A DNA stretch of 64,000 nt, from contig NZ_CP135918.1 of NCBI RefSeq assembly GCF_032393985.1, positions 620,001 to 684,000 of the forward strand. The letters run 5' to 3'. A model generated the notes under the pieces. That model did no database searches, was not told the DNA's origin, and worked only from the letters and a program-made list of their open reading frames with translations. The translations under genes were made by a program, and so were the position numbers. Source of the DNA: Fischerella sp. JS2. GTDB lineage: Bacteria; Cyanobacteriota; Cyanobacteriia; Cyanobacteriales; Nostocaceae. Of the stretch, positions 25,056 through 33,307 are shown piece after piece. Position 1 is the stretch's first letter. Every line of letters starts with the position of its first letter.

Positions 25056-25961
25056 ATGAATAGGGAAATACCGTTGATTATCGAATGTCGCTGCAATGAT
25101 TCAGATTACCGCCAGGATAATCCTAATTGCCCTTACAGTCCAAAGGAAATCATCAGGGAAGCTGTTCGTGCTTGGGAAGCGGGGGCCTCTATTTTTCATT
25201 GGCATGGGCGTGATCCAGTTAACGGTGAGTGGATTAGTAATGTTGAAGTGTATCTTGAAGCCATTCAAGGAATTCGAGAAAAGACTGATTTGATTATCAA
25301 TCCAACACTTAATTATGTTACAAAACAAAGCCAGGTCAGCGATCGCGTCAAGCACATATTAGCAGCGAAAATTGACCCAACCCTGGGAGTTGATATGGTT
25401 CCTATAGAGTTTGGGTCGCTGAATATAGACTTTTGGAACCCACAGACAAAGCAATTTCAAACCTACGATCAAGTACATATAAGTTCTCGTGCTTATATGC
25501 AGGAAGTTCTGAAAATACTAAAAGAAAATAACATCTTTGTGGGTACAGTCTGTTGGGATGTAGGACAAATTCGTACAGCACGCTGCTTTCAGGAAATGGG
25601 ACTCCTGTCACGGAATACTTTTTGGGAGTTTGTCTTCACAGGAGAAATAATGCCAAGTGGCATTCTGCCAACACTCCCCAATTTACAGGCGGTTGTAGAT
25701 TCTATTCCCGCAGGTGATCAATGGTTGGTGATGTGCTGGAATGGAGATGTCATGCGTTTGGCAGCCTGGGCAATTACTATGGGAGGACACGTTGGTATTG
25801 GATTAGGAGACGATCCCTATAGCCGCTTTGGCAAGCCGCACAATGGCGAATTAGTGGAAATGGTTGTCAAGATGGCACATACGCTTGATCGCGAGGTAGC
25901 AACGCCAACACAGGCGCGGGAAATATTGAAAATGACACCACAACCTCAATTATCTAAATAG
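25056..25961 (+). CDS. Beta-keto acid cleavage enzyme family (BKACE, DUF849)
   Basis: A 301-residue TIM-barrel protein. The zinc-binding signature is present as FHWHGRDPVNG (His-x-His, about 48-50). Other family blocks are IIECRCNDSDYRQ at the start, FTGEIMPSGILPT and GGHVGIGLGDDPY. Characterised BKACEs such as Kce condense a beta-keto acid with acetyl-CoA, giving acetoacetate and a CoA ester; Kce acts on 3-keto-5-aminohexanoate in lysine fermentation. Substrate specificity varies widely in the family and is not predictable here. The gene is monocistronic and flanked by repeats on both sides; it may belong functionally with the surrounding amide and aldehyde enzymes (inference). Confidence 0.85.
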   Translation: MNREIPLIIECRCNDSDYRQDNPNCPYSPKEIIREAVRAWEAGASIFHWHGRDPVNGEWISNVEVYLEAIQGIREKTDLIINPTLNYVTKQSQVSDRVKHILAAKIDPTLGVDMVPIEFGSLNIDFWNPQTKQFQTYDQVHISSRAYMQEVLKILKENNIFVGTVCWDVGQIRTARCFQEMGLLSRNTFWEFVFTGEIMPSGILPTLPNLQAVVDSIPAGDQWLVMCWNGDVMRLAAWAITMGGHVGIGLGDDPYSRFGKPHNGELVEMVVKMAHTLDREVATPTQAREILKMTPQPQLSK

Positions 25962-26083
25962 GACTACGCAGTAGTAACGGAAAAACGAACCACGTAGACG
26001 CGCTCATAGGCTTCCCGTAGGGTAGGACATAGGACACAAAGAACACGAAGAAAGAAGCTTTCAGAGAGATTTTGCGTAAGTTC
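25961..26083. mobile_element. MITE-like element, family M2 (GGACTTACGCA ends)
   Basis: Starts GGACTACGCA at the BKACE stop codon and ends TGCGTAAGTTC at 26073-26083. It contains an R1 copy at 25994-26026 and GGACACAAAGAACACGAAG. Related copies are at 11311-11463 (fragment) and 63776-63864. Confidence 0.6.
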
Positions 26084-26287
26084 TACTAAAGTTAAATATA
26101 GCGTTTACCGTTTGAGTGTGGTACAACCAACGGAACCTCACCCACCCTATCAGCCACCCCTCTCCTTGCTAAGGAGAGGGGCTGGGGGTGAGGTATATAT
26201 TGCATCCGATTTAAAATCGCTATAAAAACTTAAGTAGTTAATTAGGGTGGGCAATGCTCACTCTACAGGTAAAACTGTAGGTAAAAC
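26084..26287. repeat. Spacer with a strong hairpin
   Basis: CCCCTCTCCTT-GCT-AAGGAGAGGGG (26157-26181) is a perfect 11-bp hairpin framed by CTCACCC and GGGTGAGG. The same core occurs at 42508-42528. It is probably a small dispersed element; no gene is seen. Confidence 0.6.
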
Positions 26288-27112
26288 ATGAACCAACGTA
26301 TTAAAAGAGCATTTTTAGATACTGAAGATGGACAGATACACTACAGAATTGGTGGTGAGGGAGAAGCCCTTTTACTACTGCATATGAATCCCCGCAGCAG
26401 TGACGAATATCGGGAATTAATGCCCATCTTGGCACAAAAGTACCGTGTGATAGCGATGGATTTTATGGGATTTGGTGATTCCGATAAACCACCGAGATTG
26501 TATTCAATAGCAGACTACGCTAAAACAGTAATTGCGTTATTTGATGAACTAGGAATTGAAAAAGCAAACATTCTAGGAAACCATACGGGTGCTTTTGTTT
26601 CTGGAGAAGTAGCAGTAGCTTACCCAGAACGTGTTAATAAATTAATTATATGTAATGTGGCTGGCTTTGGTGAAGTTGGAAAAGCCAATTTAATGAGGAG
26701 ATTTAATAAAGGTTTCGTCATTAAAGAAGATGGTTCGCACTTGATGGAAAGATGGTTAGCTCGTGCAAGGTACATAGGTTCTGCTGAGTTAAATCATCGA
26801 TGGGTTCTAGATGATTTAAAATGTTTTGGCTATCCTTTATATGCAGTTTGGGCTGTGGGAAATTATTGCATGGAGGCAGCAGAAAGATTTAGTTTAATTA
26901 AAAATCCAACTCTTATTCTTTGGGGAATTGATGATATGGAAGAATTTGAGCGATTAGGTTTAGCATTAGCAAAAGATAGATATTTTCTCTCTCAAGCAAT
27001 TCCTCATGGTCAAGTTGTCGAGTTCTCAAACGGAACTATTTGCATGATGAACCAAATACCAGAAGAAATTGCCAAGGTAGTACTCGAATTTTTGGATAGT
27101 GTGAATGTTTAA
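26288..27112 (+). CDS. Alpha/beta hydrolase-fold protein with His at the nucleophile position
   Basis: A 274-residue protein clearly of the alpha/beta hydrolase fold (LLLHMNPRSSDEYRELMPIL, then AMDFMGFGDSDKP). The nucleophile elbow reads G97-N-H99-T-G101, so Ser is replaced by His. The acid region WGIDDMEEF is kept, but near the C-terminus the usual GH is NG (SNGTICMMNQIPEE). I recall a divergent group with GxHTG elbows and the same HxxPRSxDEY oxyanion loop, so this is probably a subfamily trait rather than decay. It may be a non-hydrolytic lyase or binding protein. It is monocistronic and convergent with the RidA gene. Confidence 0.8.
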   Translation: MNQRIKRAFLDTEDGQIHYRIGGEGEALLLLHMNPRSSDEYRELMPILAQKYRVIAMDFMGFGDSDKPPRLYSIADYAKTVIALFDELGIEKANILGNHTGAFVSGEVAVAYPERVNKLIICNVAGFGEVGKANLMRRFNKGFVIKEDGSHLMERWLARARYIGSAELNHRWVLDDLKCFGYPLYAVWAVGNYCMEAAERFSLIKNPTLILWGIDDMEEFERLGLALAKDRYFLSQAIPHGQVVEFSNGTICMMNQIPEEIAKVVLEFLDSVNV

Positions 27113-27172
27113 ATACAGTAAAAGGGCAGTACGTCAAAAGCTGTTTAAAAATTACACACTGCCAATCTTCTA

Positions 27173-27622
27173 TTAAGACAAAACAGCTGTACACTTAATC
27201 TCAACTATCAATCCTGGTGTAGATAAACCAGTAACACCAATGCCAGTCCAGGTAGGGTAATTATTAGTAAAATAGCGGTCTTTGACTTGCATAAACAATT
27301 GTAAAAATGGAATGATATGTAATGGTTTACCAGAGGCAGCTGCTTCAGCTTGGAATTCTCCTAAGCCATCACCAGTGACATGGTAAGTAATCATTTCTAC
27401 CACATCATCAAAGGTAACTCCTGCTGTATCCAGCACCTTTTTGACGTTTTCAAAAGCCTGAAGAAACTGGGCTTCTACGCCTTTAACAATTTGCAAATTT
27501 TCGTCTCTGCCTACCTGTCCAGAAATATACAAAGTATTACCAATTTTCACACCAGGGCAATAATGAAATTTTTCATAGAGAATTTCCATGCCTTTGGGAA
27601 TAATCACTTCGCGAGTAGACAT
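27173..27622 (-). CDS. RidA/YjgF/UK114 family protein
   Basis: About 149 residues from the ATG at 27622 (a GTG one codon earlier is the alternative). The RidA fold is recognised by FHYCPGVKIGNTLYISGQVG, AFENVKKVLDTAGVTFDDVV and GLIVEIKCTAV. The Arg that binds the imine carboxylate in true RidA enamine/imine deaminases, normally in a PARS-type turn before the last strand, is not visible; this protein has YPTWTGIGVTGLSTPG instead, so it likely belongs to another RidA subfamily, as RutC-like proteins do. It lies downstream of the cyclic amidohydrolase on the same strand across a 220-bp gap holding tandem palindromes. Confidence 0.82.
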   Translation of the reverse strand: MSTREVIIPKGMEILYEKFHYCPGVKIGNTLYISGQVGRDENLQIVKGVEAQFLQAFENVKKVLDTAGVTFDDVVEMITYHVTGDGLGEFQAEAAASGKPLHIIPFLQLFMQVKDRYFTNNYPTWTGIGVTGLSTPGLIVEIKCTAVLS

Positions 27623-27760
27623 CACGAATTCCTTTATGATGTTTGATTGAGAAAGAGTATGAGGTTTAGCAGTAAAGCCTAGTTTAGATCAATTTAAAAG
27701 GTAAAAATAAAAGCGATCGCGCACCTGAAGAAGAAGCTGATGAATTTTTACATACACCGT

Positions 27761-27840
27761 CTGCAATGTTAATGTATCGACTTACATTGTGAATGCATCG
27801 CTTTACATTGTGAATGTATCGACCTGCAATATATGTGTCG
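27761..27840. promoter_or_regulatory. Tandem 20-22-bp repeats with ACATT-GTG-AATGT palindromes
   Basis: Three close copies, 27761-27780, 27781-27800 and 27801-27822, of CTTACATTGTGAATGYATCGA, followed by a decayed fourth. Two copies contain the perfect palindrome ACATTGTGAATGT. They lie just past the cyclic amidohydrolase stop and upstream of the RidA gene, so they may be operators for RidA or a 3'-end structure. Confidence 0.5.
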
Positions 27841-27842
27841 CA

Positions 27843-29315
27843 TTATTTTTTCAAGTTGATATAACGTCCAGTAGGCGTACCTGTAACCTGTCCTCGATCA
27901 TAAATTTTGTTTCCTCGCAAAAAGGTTGTTTTGACTTTTCCCGTCAACTCTATCCCTTCAAACGGCGTATAGCCTTGCTGTGACTCGGACTCAGCAGCAC
28001 GGACAACAAAGGTTTCGCTAGGATCTAATAGTACTAAATCTGCATCATAACCAACTGCAATATCACCTTTTGAACCCAATCCAAATCTTTGGGCAGGATT
28101 CCAGCTTAATAACTCAGCCATATGATTGTAGGACATGCCACGCTTGCTACCTTCACTAAAAACACCGGAAAGCAAGTATTCTGTGCCACCAAAGCCAGAT
28201 TTAGCTAACCAAATATTATTCGGATCTTTCTGAGAGGCTTTTTTCTCGGCTGAACAACAGGCGTGATCGCTGACGATCCAATCAACTTGACGATTGAGTA
28301 CAGCTTGCCACAGATATTCTACATCTGCACGGGAACGAATGGGGGGGTTCACCTTTGCCCATTTACCCGTAGGTGTATCTACATCTAATAAAAGATGTCC
28401 CACAGTTACTTCCCGACGGAAATTGATGTGAGGAAAGATTGTTTGCATCATTAAAGCAGCTTCCACTGCTTTGCGAGAACTGAGGTGTAATAAATTGATA
28501 TTAAGACAATTAGTTTCGTGCGCTAAGTAAGAAGCAATGCAGATGGCTAACCCTTCAGAATGTGGTGGACGCGCTGCACTGTATGCTTTTAAACCAGTGA
28601 GGCTGGAGTCTTGCTGGACAATTTTAGTGTAAGCATTAAGGATTTCGGCGACTTCGCAATGAAGACTCAGACTCAGGCGATCGCTTGCTTCGGGATATAA
28701 TTCCCTCAATTTGGTCAGACCACGCATAATAAATTCAAAGTGAGCAAAGTCATACCTTTCCTGTTTATTAATCATTAAAAACAGATTTTGTTGATCGGAA
28801 AGACCATGCAAACCATAGCCACCGTAGAACATAAAGATTTTAAACGATCCAATCCCATATTCCTCAAATAGCATTTGCATCTCATCGATATGAATGGCGC
28901 TAATTGGGGCAATATGATAACCGTAATCAACAAAAAAATTCCCTTGTGATAGTGCCAAAACTTCTGGGAAAAAATCTTTGTAAGAGCCGCCTTTGTTGAG
29001 ATAATACTGACCTGTGCGGATGTAATTGAGGCTGGTAGTCACGCCTCCGGTTGCTGCTGCTTTGGTTTCCGTCACTGCATCTTTGTCAAGGGGTTGATAA
29101 ATACCGATATGCATGTGTGCATCCACAACCCCAGGAAACCCCAGCAAGTTTTGGGCATCAAATATTTCTTTGCCTTCATCTGGTCTAATATGAGGCGCAA
29201 TTTGGGCAAACTTCCCATCCTTAATACCTAAATCCAGCAGTTCGACACTATCGTAATTGGGACGAACTACCCGTACATTTTTGACAATTTGATCTAATAG
29301 GGGGGCTTCAGACAC
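27843..29315 (-). CDS. Cyclic amidohydrolase (dihydropyrimidinase/hydantoinase/dihydroorotase family)
   Basis: This 490-residue metal-dependent hydrolase opens cyclic imide or amide rings. Binuclear metal residues are visible: His67-x-His69 (DAHMHIG), the Lys to be carboxylated in IGSFKIFM, His in LSLHCEV, His in NLLHLSS and Asp in VSDHACC. The N-terminal beta-sandwich and C-terminal GDIAVGYDADLVLLDP block are typical of hydantoinase-like enzymes. It is not the housekeeping PyrC as far as length and wording show. Substrates could be hydantoins, dihydropyrimidines or allantoin-like ureides. RidA is its downstream neighbour on the same strand, which recalls ureide/pyrimidine catabolic operons (inference). 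Confidence 0.88.
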   Translation of the reverse strand: MSEAPLLDQIVKNVRVVRPNYDSVELLDLGIKDGKFAQIAPHIRPDEGKEIFDAQNLLGFPGVVDAHMHIGIYQPLDKDAVTETKAAATGGVTTSLNYIRTGQYYLNKGGSYKDFFPEVLALSQGNFFVDYGYHIAPISAIHIDEMQMLFEEYGIGSFKIFMFYGGYGLHGLSDQQNLFLMINKQERYDFAHFEFIMRGLTKLRELYPEASDRLSLSLHCEVAEILNAYTKIVQQDSSLTGLKAYSAARPPHSEGLAICIASYLAHETNCLNINLLHLSSRKAVEAALMMQTIFPHINFRREVTVGHLLLDVDTPTGKWAKVNPPIRSRADVEYLWQAVLNRQVDWIVSDHACCSAEKKASQKDPNNIWLAKSGFGGTEYLLSGVFSEGSKRGMSYNHMAELLSWNPAQRFGLGSKGDIAVGYDADLVLLDPSETFVVRAAESESQQGYTPFEGIELTGKVKTTFLRGNKIYDRGQVTGTPTGRYINLKK

Positions 29316-29585
29316 AGTAGACTTCTCAACCCTTGTAAAAATTCAGATCCAGAACTTCGGGTGCTGGTATTTTAACTAGTAATGAATAAATATCCTGGTT
29401 TAGCTAGGACTTTCAACATCGTATCGAAACGCAGGTCAATTCCATCAATATGTAATTATTTTTTATAAGGGTGAGAAAATTTAGAAGAATGCGCTGTTGC
29501 AAGATTAATTTCAACAACACCTGCTTTATCATGATGGAGTTGGTGCATTGTTTTAACTAAAGCTCAATTACTGCTGACGTTAATT
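29316..29585. other. Spacer, nothing recognised
   Basis: The spacer of 270 bp upstream of the cyclic amidohydrolase and the HicB gene. It is A/T-rich and holds neither convincing promoter elements nor repeats that I can support. Confidence 0.4.
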
Positions 29586-29768
29586 ATGAAAACCCGCAGC
29601 TTTACAGTGATTGTCTACAAACAAGAGGATATGTACATAGCTGAGTGTCCAGAAGTCGGCACTGTGGATCAGGGAGAAACTATTGAACAGGCGGTTGAGG
29701 GAGTGAGAGAGGCGACACGACTTTATCTTGAGGAATTTCCTTTACCTGAAGTATATAACAAGTATTGA
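29586..29768 (+). CDS. HicB-like antitoxin
   Basis: A 60-residue protein with the single HicB partial-RNase-H-like fold: FTVIVYKQEDMYIAECPEVG, DQGETIEQAVEGVREATRLY and a short C-terminus. It lacks the C-terminal DNA-binding domain of longer HicB proteins, as is common for short cyanobacterial versions. HicB neutralises the mRNA interferase HicA. The partner hicA begins nine bases downstream but is interrupted by a stop codon, so this antitoxin is probably now an orphan. Confidence 0.82.
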   Translation: MKTRSFTVIVYKQEDMYIAECPEVGTVDQGETIEQAVEGVREATRLYLEEFPLPEVYNKY

Positions 29769-29776
29769 AGTTAGCT

Positions 29777-30004
29777 ATGCCTAAATTGCCACGAATCTCA
29801 AGTAAAGAGGCGATTCGGGTTCTTGAACGTTTAGGATTCGAATAAGTTCCTCAAACTGGTAGTCATGTGGTAATGAAGAAAGCAACCGAGGAAGGGGAGA
29901 TTGGTTGCGTTGTCCCTGTGCATCAAGAATTTAAGGTTGGTACATTGAGCAGCATTCTTAAGCAAGCGCAAGTCACAGTCGAAGAGTTCATTGAGAGCCT
30001 GTGA
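29777..30004 (+). pseudogene. HicA-like mRNA interferase, interrupted by a nonsense codon
   Basis: Reads MPKLPRISSKEAIRVLERLG-FE, then TAA at 29843-29845, then in the same frame VPQTGSHVVMKKA...FIESL with a normal stop. The HicA double-stranded-RNA-binding-like fold and its catalytic His (GSH) are intact apart from the single stop at codon 23. One substitution explains it. Loss of the toxin would leave the upstream HicB without a target. Confidence 0.82.
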
Positions 30005-30317
30005 GGTCTAAAATTAGCGAAACATTGAGACAAAACAAGACTATTTTCTTCTTTGTGTCTTTGTGTTTTGATGTTTTAAAAAAATTTTTTTCACTACCAA
30101 GACTCTAAGATACCAAGAAAAATTATATTTCGAGACTTACATCTTAACAGGACTCACCCTAGATAGCAGTTGAGTTAAAGCCCCTTGTAGCGGACTACCA
30201 AGACATCTTAGTGCATTGCCGAGGTTATTTACAGCCGCTTAACTCTATCGTTAAAAATATTTTTTATACTTACTATATAGATGCTCTCTTATTTAAGAAT
30301 ATTCAGGAGAAAATAAA
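30005..30317. repeat. Spacer with a CACCAAG-family hairpin
   Basis: 30047-30118 holds TCTTTGTGTCTTTGTG facing ACCAAG...ACCAAGAAAA across a T-rich centre, related to the element at 24905. The 3' part is an A/T-rich leader with AGGAG at 30305-30309 before the next gene. Confidence 0.5.
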
Positions 30318-31124
30318 ATGAAAACTTTTAATGAATATCATTTAAATCCAAAGCAATTTCCTTTTCTCAAAAGTCTTCAAGAAAATTGGCAAGTGATTAG
30401 AGATGAGTTTACACACTTTATTCACAATGCATCTGATGAAGAATTAAAGTTCACTTATGATGTTCTGGGCCCTAAAAGTAAAACGATTAAAACTAAAGGT
30501 GATGCAAAATATAGTGCTTTTGGGATTTTATTTCAAGGTTTGTTTATTGAAGAATATATTCAAGTACATCAAATAAAATATCCTGATTATGAATTATATG
30601 AGGCATCAGAAAAAGCACTGGCATTAAGACAGAAATATTTTCCCAACTTGGCTAAAGTCATAGAAAAAGTAAACTTTAGCGAAGATAATATTCTCAGAAA
30701 TGTGTATTTTGGTACATTCCATCCAGGCCTAGATATTAAGCTGCATGTGAACTATAATCCTCACATGAATCGTGGTTATCTAGGATTGATTGTGCCACAA
30801 GGGGATGTGGCGATGAAAATATGTCACGATCAGCTTTATTGGCATGAAGGGGAATTCATGGTTTTAGATCATAGCTATCCCCACTGTCCGCATAATTACA
30901 CTAATTATGATAGAACCGTCTTGGTTGTTGACTTTTTTAAACCGGATTGGTCAACAGAAGAAGCGATTCAGTTTGAAAAAGAGCAAGTGACACAAAGGAT
31001 GCAAGATAATCCTTACAGTTTAGGTGTTTTTGGTAAAAGTGATAAAGCCAAAGAAGAAGATTTTATCAAGTATGGTTTAGCTCATCAATTAGAGTGGGAT
31101 AAAGCCTTATCAATGAACAGTTAA
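30318..31124 (+). CDS. Aspartyl/asparaginyl beta-hydroxylase-like 2-oxoglutarate oxygenase
   Basis: A 268-residue protein whose C-terminal half matches the AspH domain: YFGTFHPGLDIKLHVNYNP, GYLGLIVPQGDVAMKI, YWHEGEFMVLDHSYPHCPHN and DRTVLVVDFFKP. The two iron-binding His are in KLHVNYN and SYPHCPHN, and the Arg in YDRTVLVV would bind 2-oxoglutarate; AspH enzymes use a two-His iron site. The N-terminal 100 residues are not recognised. The target could be a free amino acid, a peptide or a natural product. It is preceded by AGGAG and AT-rich DNA. The MDR reductase 108 bp downstream on the same strand may be related. Confidence 0.82.
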   Translation: MKTFNEYHLNPKQFPFLKSLQENWQVIRDEFTHFIHNASDEELKFTYDVLGPKSKTIKTKGDAKYSAFGILFQGLFIEEYIQVHQIKYPDYELYEASEKALALRQKYFPNLAKVIEKVNFSEDNILRNVYFGTFHPGLDIKLHVNYNPHMNRGYLGLIVPQGDVAMKICHDQLYWHEGEFMVLDHSYPHCPHNYTNYDRTVLVVDFFKPDWSTEEAIQFEKEQVTQRMQDNPYSLGVFGKSDKAKEEDFIKYGLAHQLEWDKALSMNS

Positions 31125-31232
31125 CAATAAATCGGGTGTGTTACGGCATCAAGAAATTAAAAGATAGCCGAAATCAATAATCTACCGTAACGCACCTATA
31201 ATAGAAATAAAAGCTAAACTTAAGATTTGGAA

Positions 31233-32240
31233 ATGAAGGCAAAAACCTACAAAAGGTTAATAGCAAAGCAAATTAGCCAAGATTTTAAATCTGCGGTTGA
31301 AATTGTTGAAACTCCTGTTCCCAAACCTGATAGTGATCAACTTTTAATTCAAAATAAATTTGCTGGTATCAATGCTGGTTTTGATACCTTACTTTGCCAA
31401 GGTAAAGTTCCCTATGTGAACTTAACTCCTCCTTTTGATTTAGGTGTAGAAGCTGTCGGTGAAATCGTAGCTGTAGGAGATAATATTCAAGATTTTCAAA
31501 TAGGTGATGCTGTTGTAACTACTGTACGGGGAGGAGGTTATCGCGAGTACCAAGTTATAGATGCCAATCTTGTAGTCAAAGTTCGCCAAGCAACACCAGA
31601 AGTACTAACTCTCATGCCTACCGGAACATCAGCTTTGGTGGCATTAGAACAAGTAGGAAAAATGAAAAGTAATGAAGTGGTTTTAGTGACAGCAGCAGCA
31701 GGAGGAACCGGGCATATTGCGGTACAGGTAGCAAAGTTAGCAGGTAATCATGTGATCGGTACTTGTGGATCACAAGCAAAAGCAGAGTTGTTACAAAAAT
31801 TGGGTTGCGATCGCATCATCAACTACCGTAGCGAAAATCTCAATCAAGTCCTCAAAAATAAATATCCCAATGGCATTAACCTAATTTTCGATTGTGTCGG
31901 AAAACAAGTTTTTGATACTTGTGTAGAAAATCTCGCAATCCGAGGACGTTTAGTTGTAGTTGGTTTTATTTCCGAATATGGCAAAGATTCAGAACAAGTC
32001 ACACAACCTCGTATTTATCATAAACTCTTTTGGAAAGCTGCCTCTGTACGCGGTTTTCTCATGCCTCTTTATCAAGAATACGCTAACGAAGCACGCGATC
32101 GCTTGTTAAATCTGTTCTATAGCAATCAACTCAAAGTAGCCATTGATCCAACCCAATTTCACGGTATAGAATCCATCCCGAATGCAGTTGAATATTTACT
32201 CAGTGGTAAAAATTCCGGCAAAGTCATTGTGAAATTTTAA
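31233..32240 (+). CDS. Quinone oxidoreductase-type MDR reductase
   Basis: About 335 residues from the ATG at 31233 (a TTG two codons earlier is the alternative). It is an MDR-superfamily protein without zinc-ligand Cys clusters. The NADP-binding site is TAAAGGTGHIAVQVAKLAG, typical of zeta-crystallin or prostaglandin-reductase-3-like enzymes that reduce quinones, enones or enoyl groups. The N-terminal catalytic domain has NKFAGINAGFDTLLCQGK (GINxxD motif). The substrate is unknown. The neighbouring oxygenase and SDR suggest a small redox-tailoring set (inference). Confidence 0.86.
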   Translation: MKAKTYKRLIAKQISQDFKSAVEIVETPVPKPDSDQLLIQNKFAGINAGFDTLLCQGKVPYVNLTPPFDLGVEAVGEIVAVGDNIQDFQIGDAVVTTVRGGGYREYQVIDANLVVKVRQATPEVLTLMPTGTSALVALEQVGKMKSNEVVLVTAAAGGTGHIAVQVAKLAGNHVIGTCGSQAKAELLQKLGCDRIINYRSENLNQVLKNKYPNGINLIFDCVGKQVFDTCVENLAIRGRLVVVGFISEYGKDSEQVTQPRIYHKLFWKAASVRGFLMPLYQEYANEARDRLLNLFYSNQLKVAIDPTQFHGIESIPNAVEYLLSGKNSGKVIVKF

Positions 32241-32387
32241 CAATTACCAAAAACTCTGCGTACCTCTGCGTTCCCTCCGCGCCCCTCTGCGTTGAAAAAC
32301 CCTATAATTACAAAATCGTACTTCGTGTCTTTGTGCCTTAGTGGTGAAAAAATATTGAAACACCAAGACTCCAAGACACAAAGGGTT
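32241..32387. repeat. Spacer with CTCTGCG repeats and a CACCAAG-family hairpin
   Basis: ACTCTGCGTACCTCTGCGTT-type text is followed by GTGTCTTTGTGCCTTAGTGG facing CACCAAGACTCCAAGACACA. Non-coding, and it lies between convergent genes. Confidence 0.5.
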
Positions 32388-33086
32388 TTAAACATTCCCG
32401 TAAACAGGAACCGCCGCACCTCGAATATCCTTAGCAGCTTCTGACGCTAAGAAGCAAATCACCTGCGCCAAAGACTCAGCTTTTACCCACTTATCAGCAT
32501 TTTCCGCACCCATTGCTTCCCGGTTACTAGGAGTATCAATAACACTAGGAAGAACTACATTTGCAGTAATATTAGTACCTTTAGTTTCGTCTGCGATCGC
32601 TTTCGTTAGTGCAACCACACCAGCTTTAGAAGCACAATAAGCCGCGAGTTGTCCCGTTGGTTCCACAGCACCTCTAGAACCAACAGTTACAATCCGTCCA
32701 TAGCCATTTTCTAACATTCTCCTGAGACTATGTTTGCAAACCAAGAAAGTTGTAGTCAAGTTTAAATCAAAATCCCGTTGCCAATTCTCCAAGCTGTATT
32801 CATGGGTTTTCCCCATCGCAAACCCACCTACCAGATGAATTAACACATCTACCCTTTGCATCTGGTTGATGATATTTTCTACTGAAGCTTCTTCTGCTAA
32901 ATTTGCAGAGACAAAATTGATGCTGGCAATCTCAGCAGGTGAGATAATTTCCTTGAGACGTTCGACTTCTTTAGGGTTGTAATAGGGAATTGTGATTGCT
33001 GCTGCACCTTGTGCTAAAACTGCTGGTGTCACGCCTAAACCTAATCCACCAGTCCCACCTGTGAGTAAAATGTGCTTGCCTTTCAT
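32388..33086 (-). CDS. Short-chain dehydrogenase/reductase
   Basis: A 232-residue classical SDR. The cofactor motif TGGTGGLGLG is at residues 9-18, the catalytic Ser is in VTVGSRGAVEP, and Tyr/Lys are in AYCASKAG. It ends GAAVPVYGNV, as in 3-oxoacyl-reductase-like SDRs. It probably uses NAD(P)H on a keto or hydroxy substrate. A truncated reading frame ends nine bases upstream of its ATG, so the operon leader has been rearranged. It is convergent with the MDR reductase. Confidence 0.88.
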   Translation of the reverse strand: MKGKHILLTGGTGGLGLGVTPAVLAQGAAAITIPYYNPKEVERLKEIISPAEIASINFVSANLAEEASVENIINQMQRVDVLIHLVGGFAMGKTHEYSLENWQRDFDLNLTTTFLVCKHSLRRMLENGYGRIVTVGSRGAVEPTGQLAAYCASKAGVVALTKAIADETKGTNITANVVLPSVIDTPSNREAMGAENADKWVKAESLAQVICFLASEAAKDIRGAAVPVYGNV

Positions 33087-33094
33087 GAGTTTGT

Positions 33095-33280
33095 TTAGTT
33101 CTGCAATATATCAAATTCTCGGCGAATGTCTAATAAAGAACGCTCAAAAAATGGTTCGTAATTAAAATAGGGCCAGAATTTTTTTCTACCACGGTTTTTG
33201 AACCACATGACAGCTAGTGCTGGTAAAAATCTTGGCAATACTGCCAATATTGAAGTATACAACCATCGTAAACAAAATAC
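33095..33280 (-). pseudogene. C-terminal fragment of an unrecognised protein
   Basis: The minus strand is open up to the TAA at 33095-33097 and reads LPRFLPALAVMWFKNRGRKK then FWPYFNYEPFFERSLLDIRREFD. It looks like an authentic protein end, but there is no start and an upstream stop. It ends nine bases before the SDR start, so it may be what is left of a coupled upstream gene. I do not recognise the family. Confidence 0.4.
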
Positions 33281-33307
33281 TTACAACCACGACGAGCAGG
33301 TTTTCAT

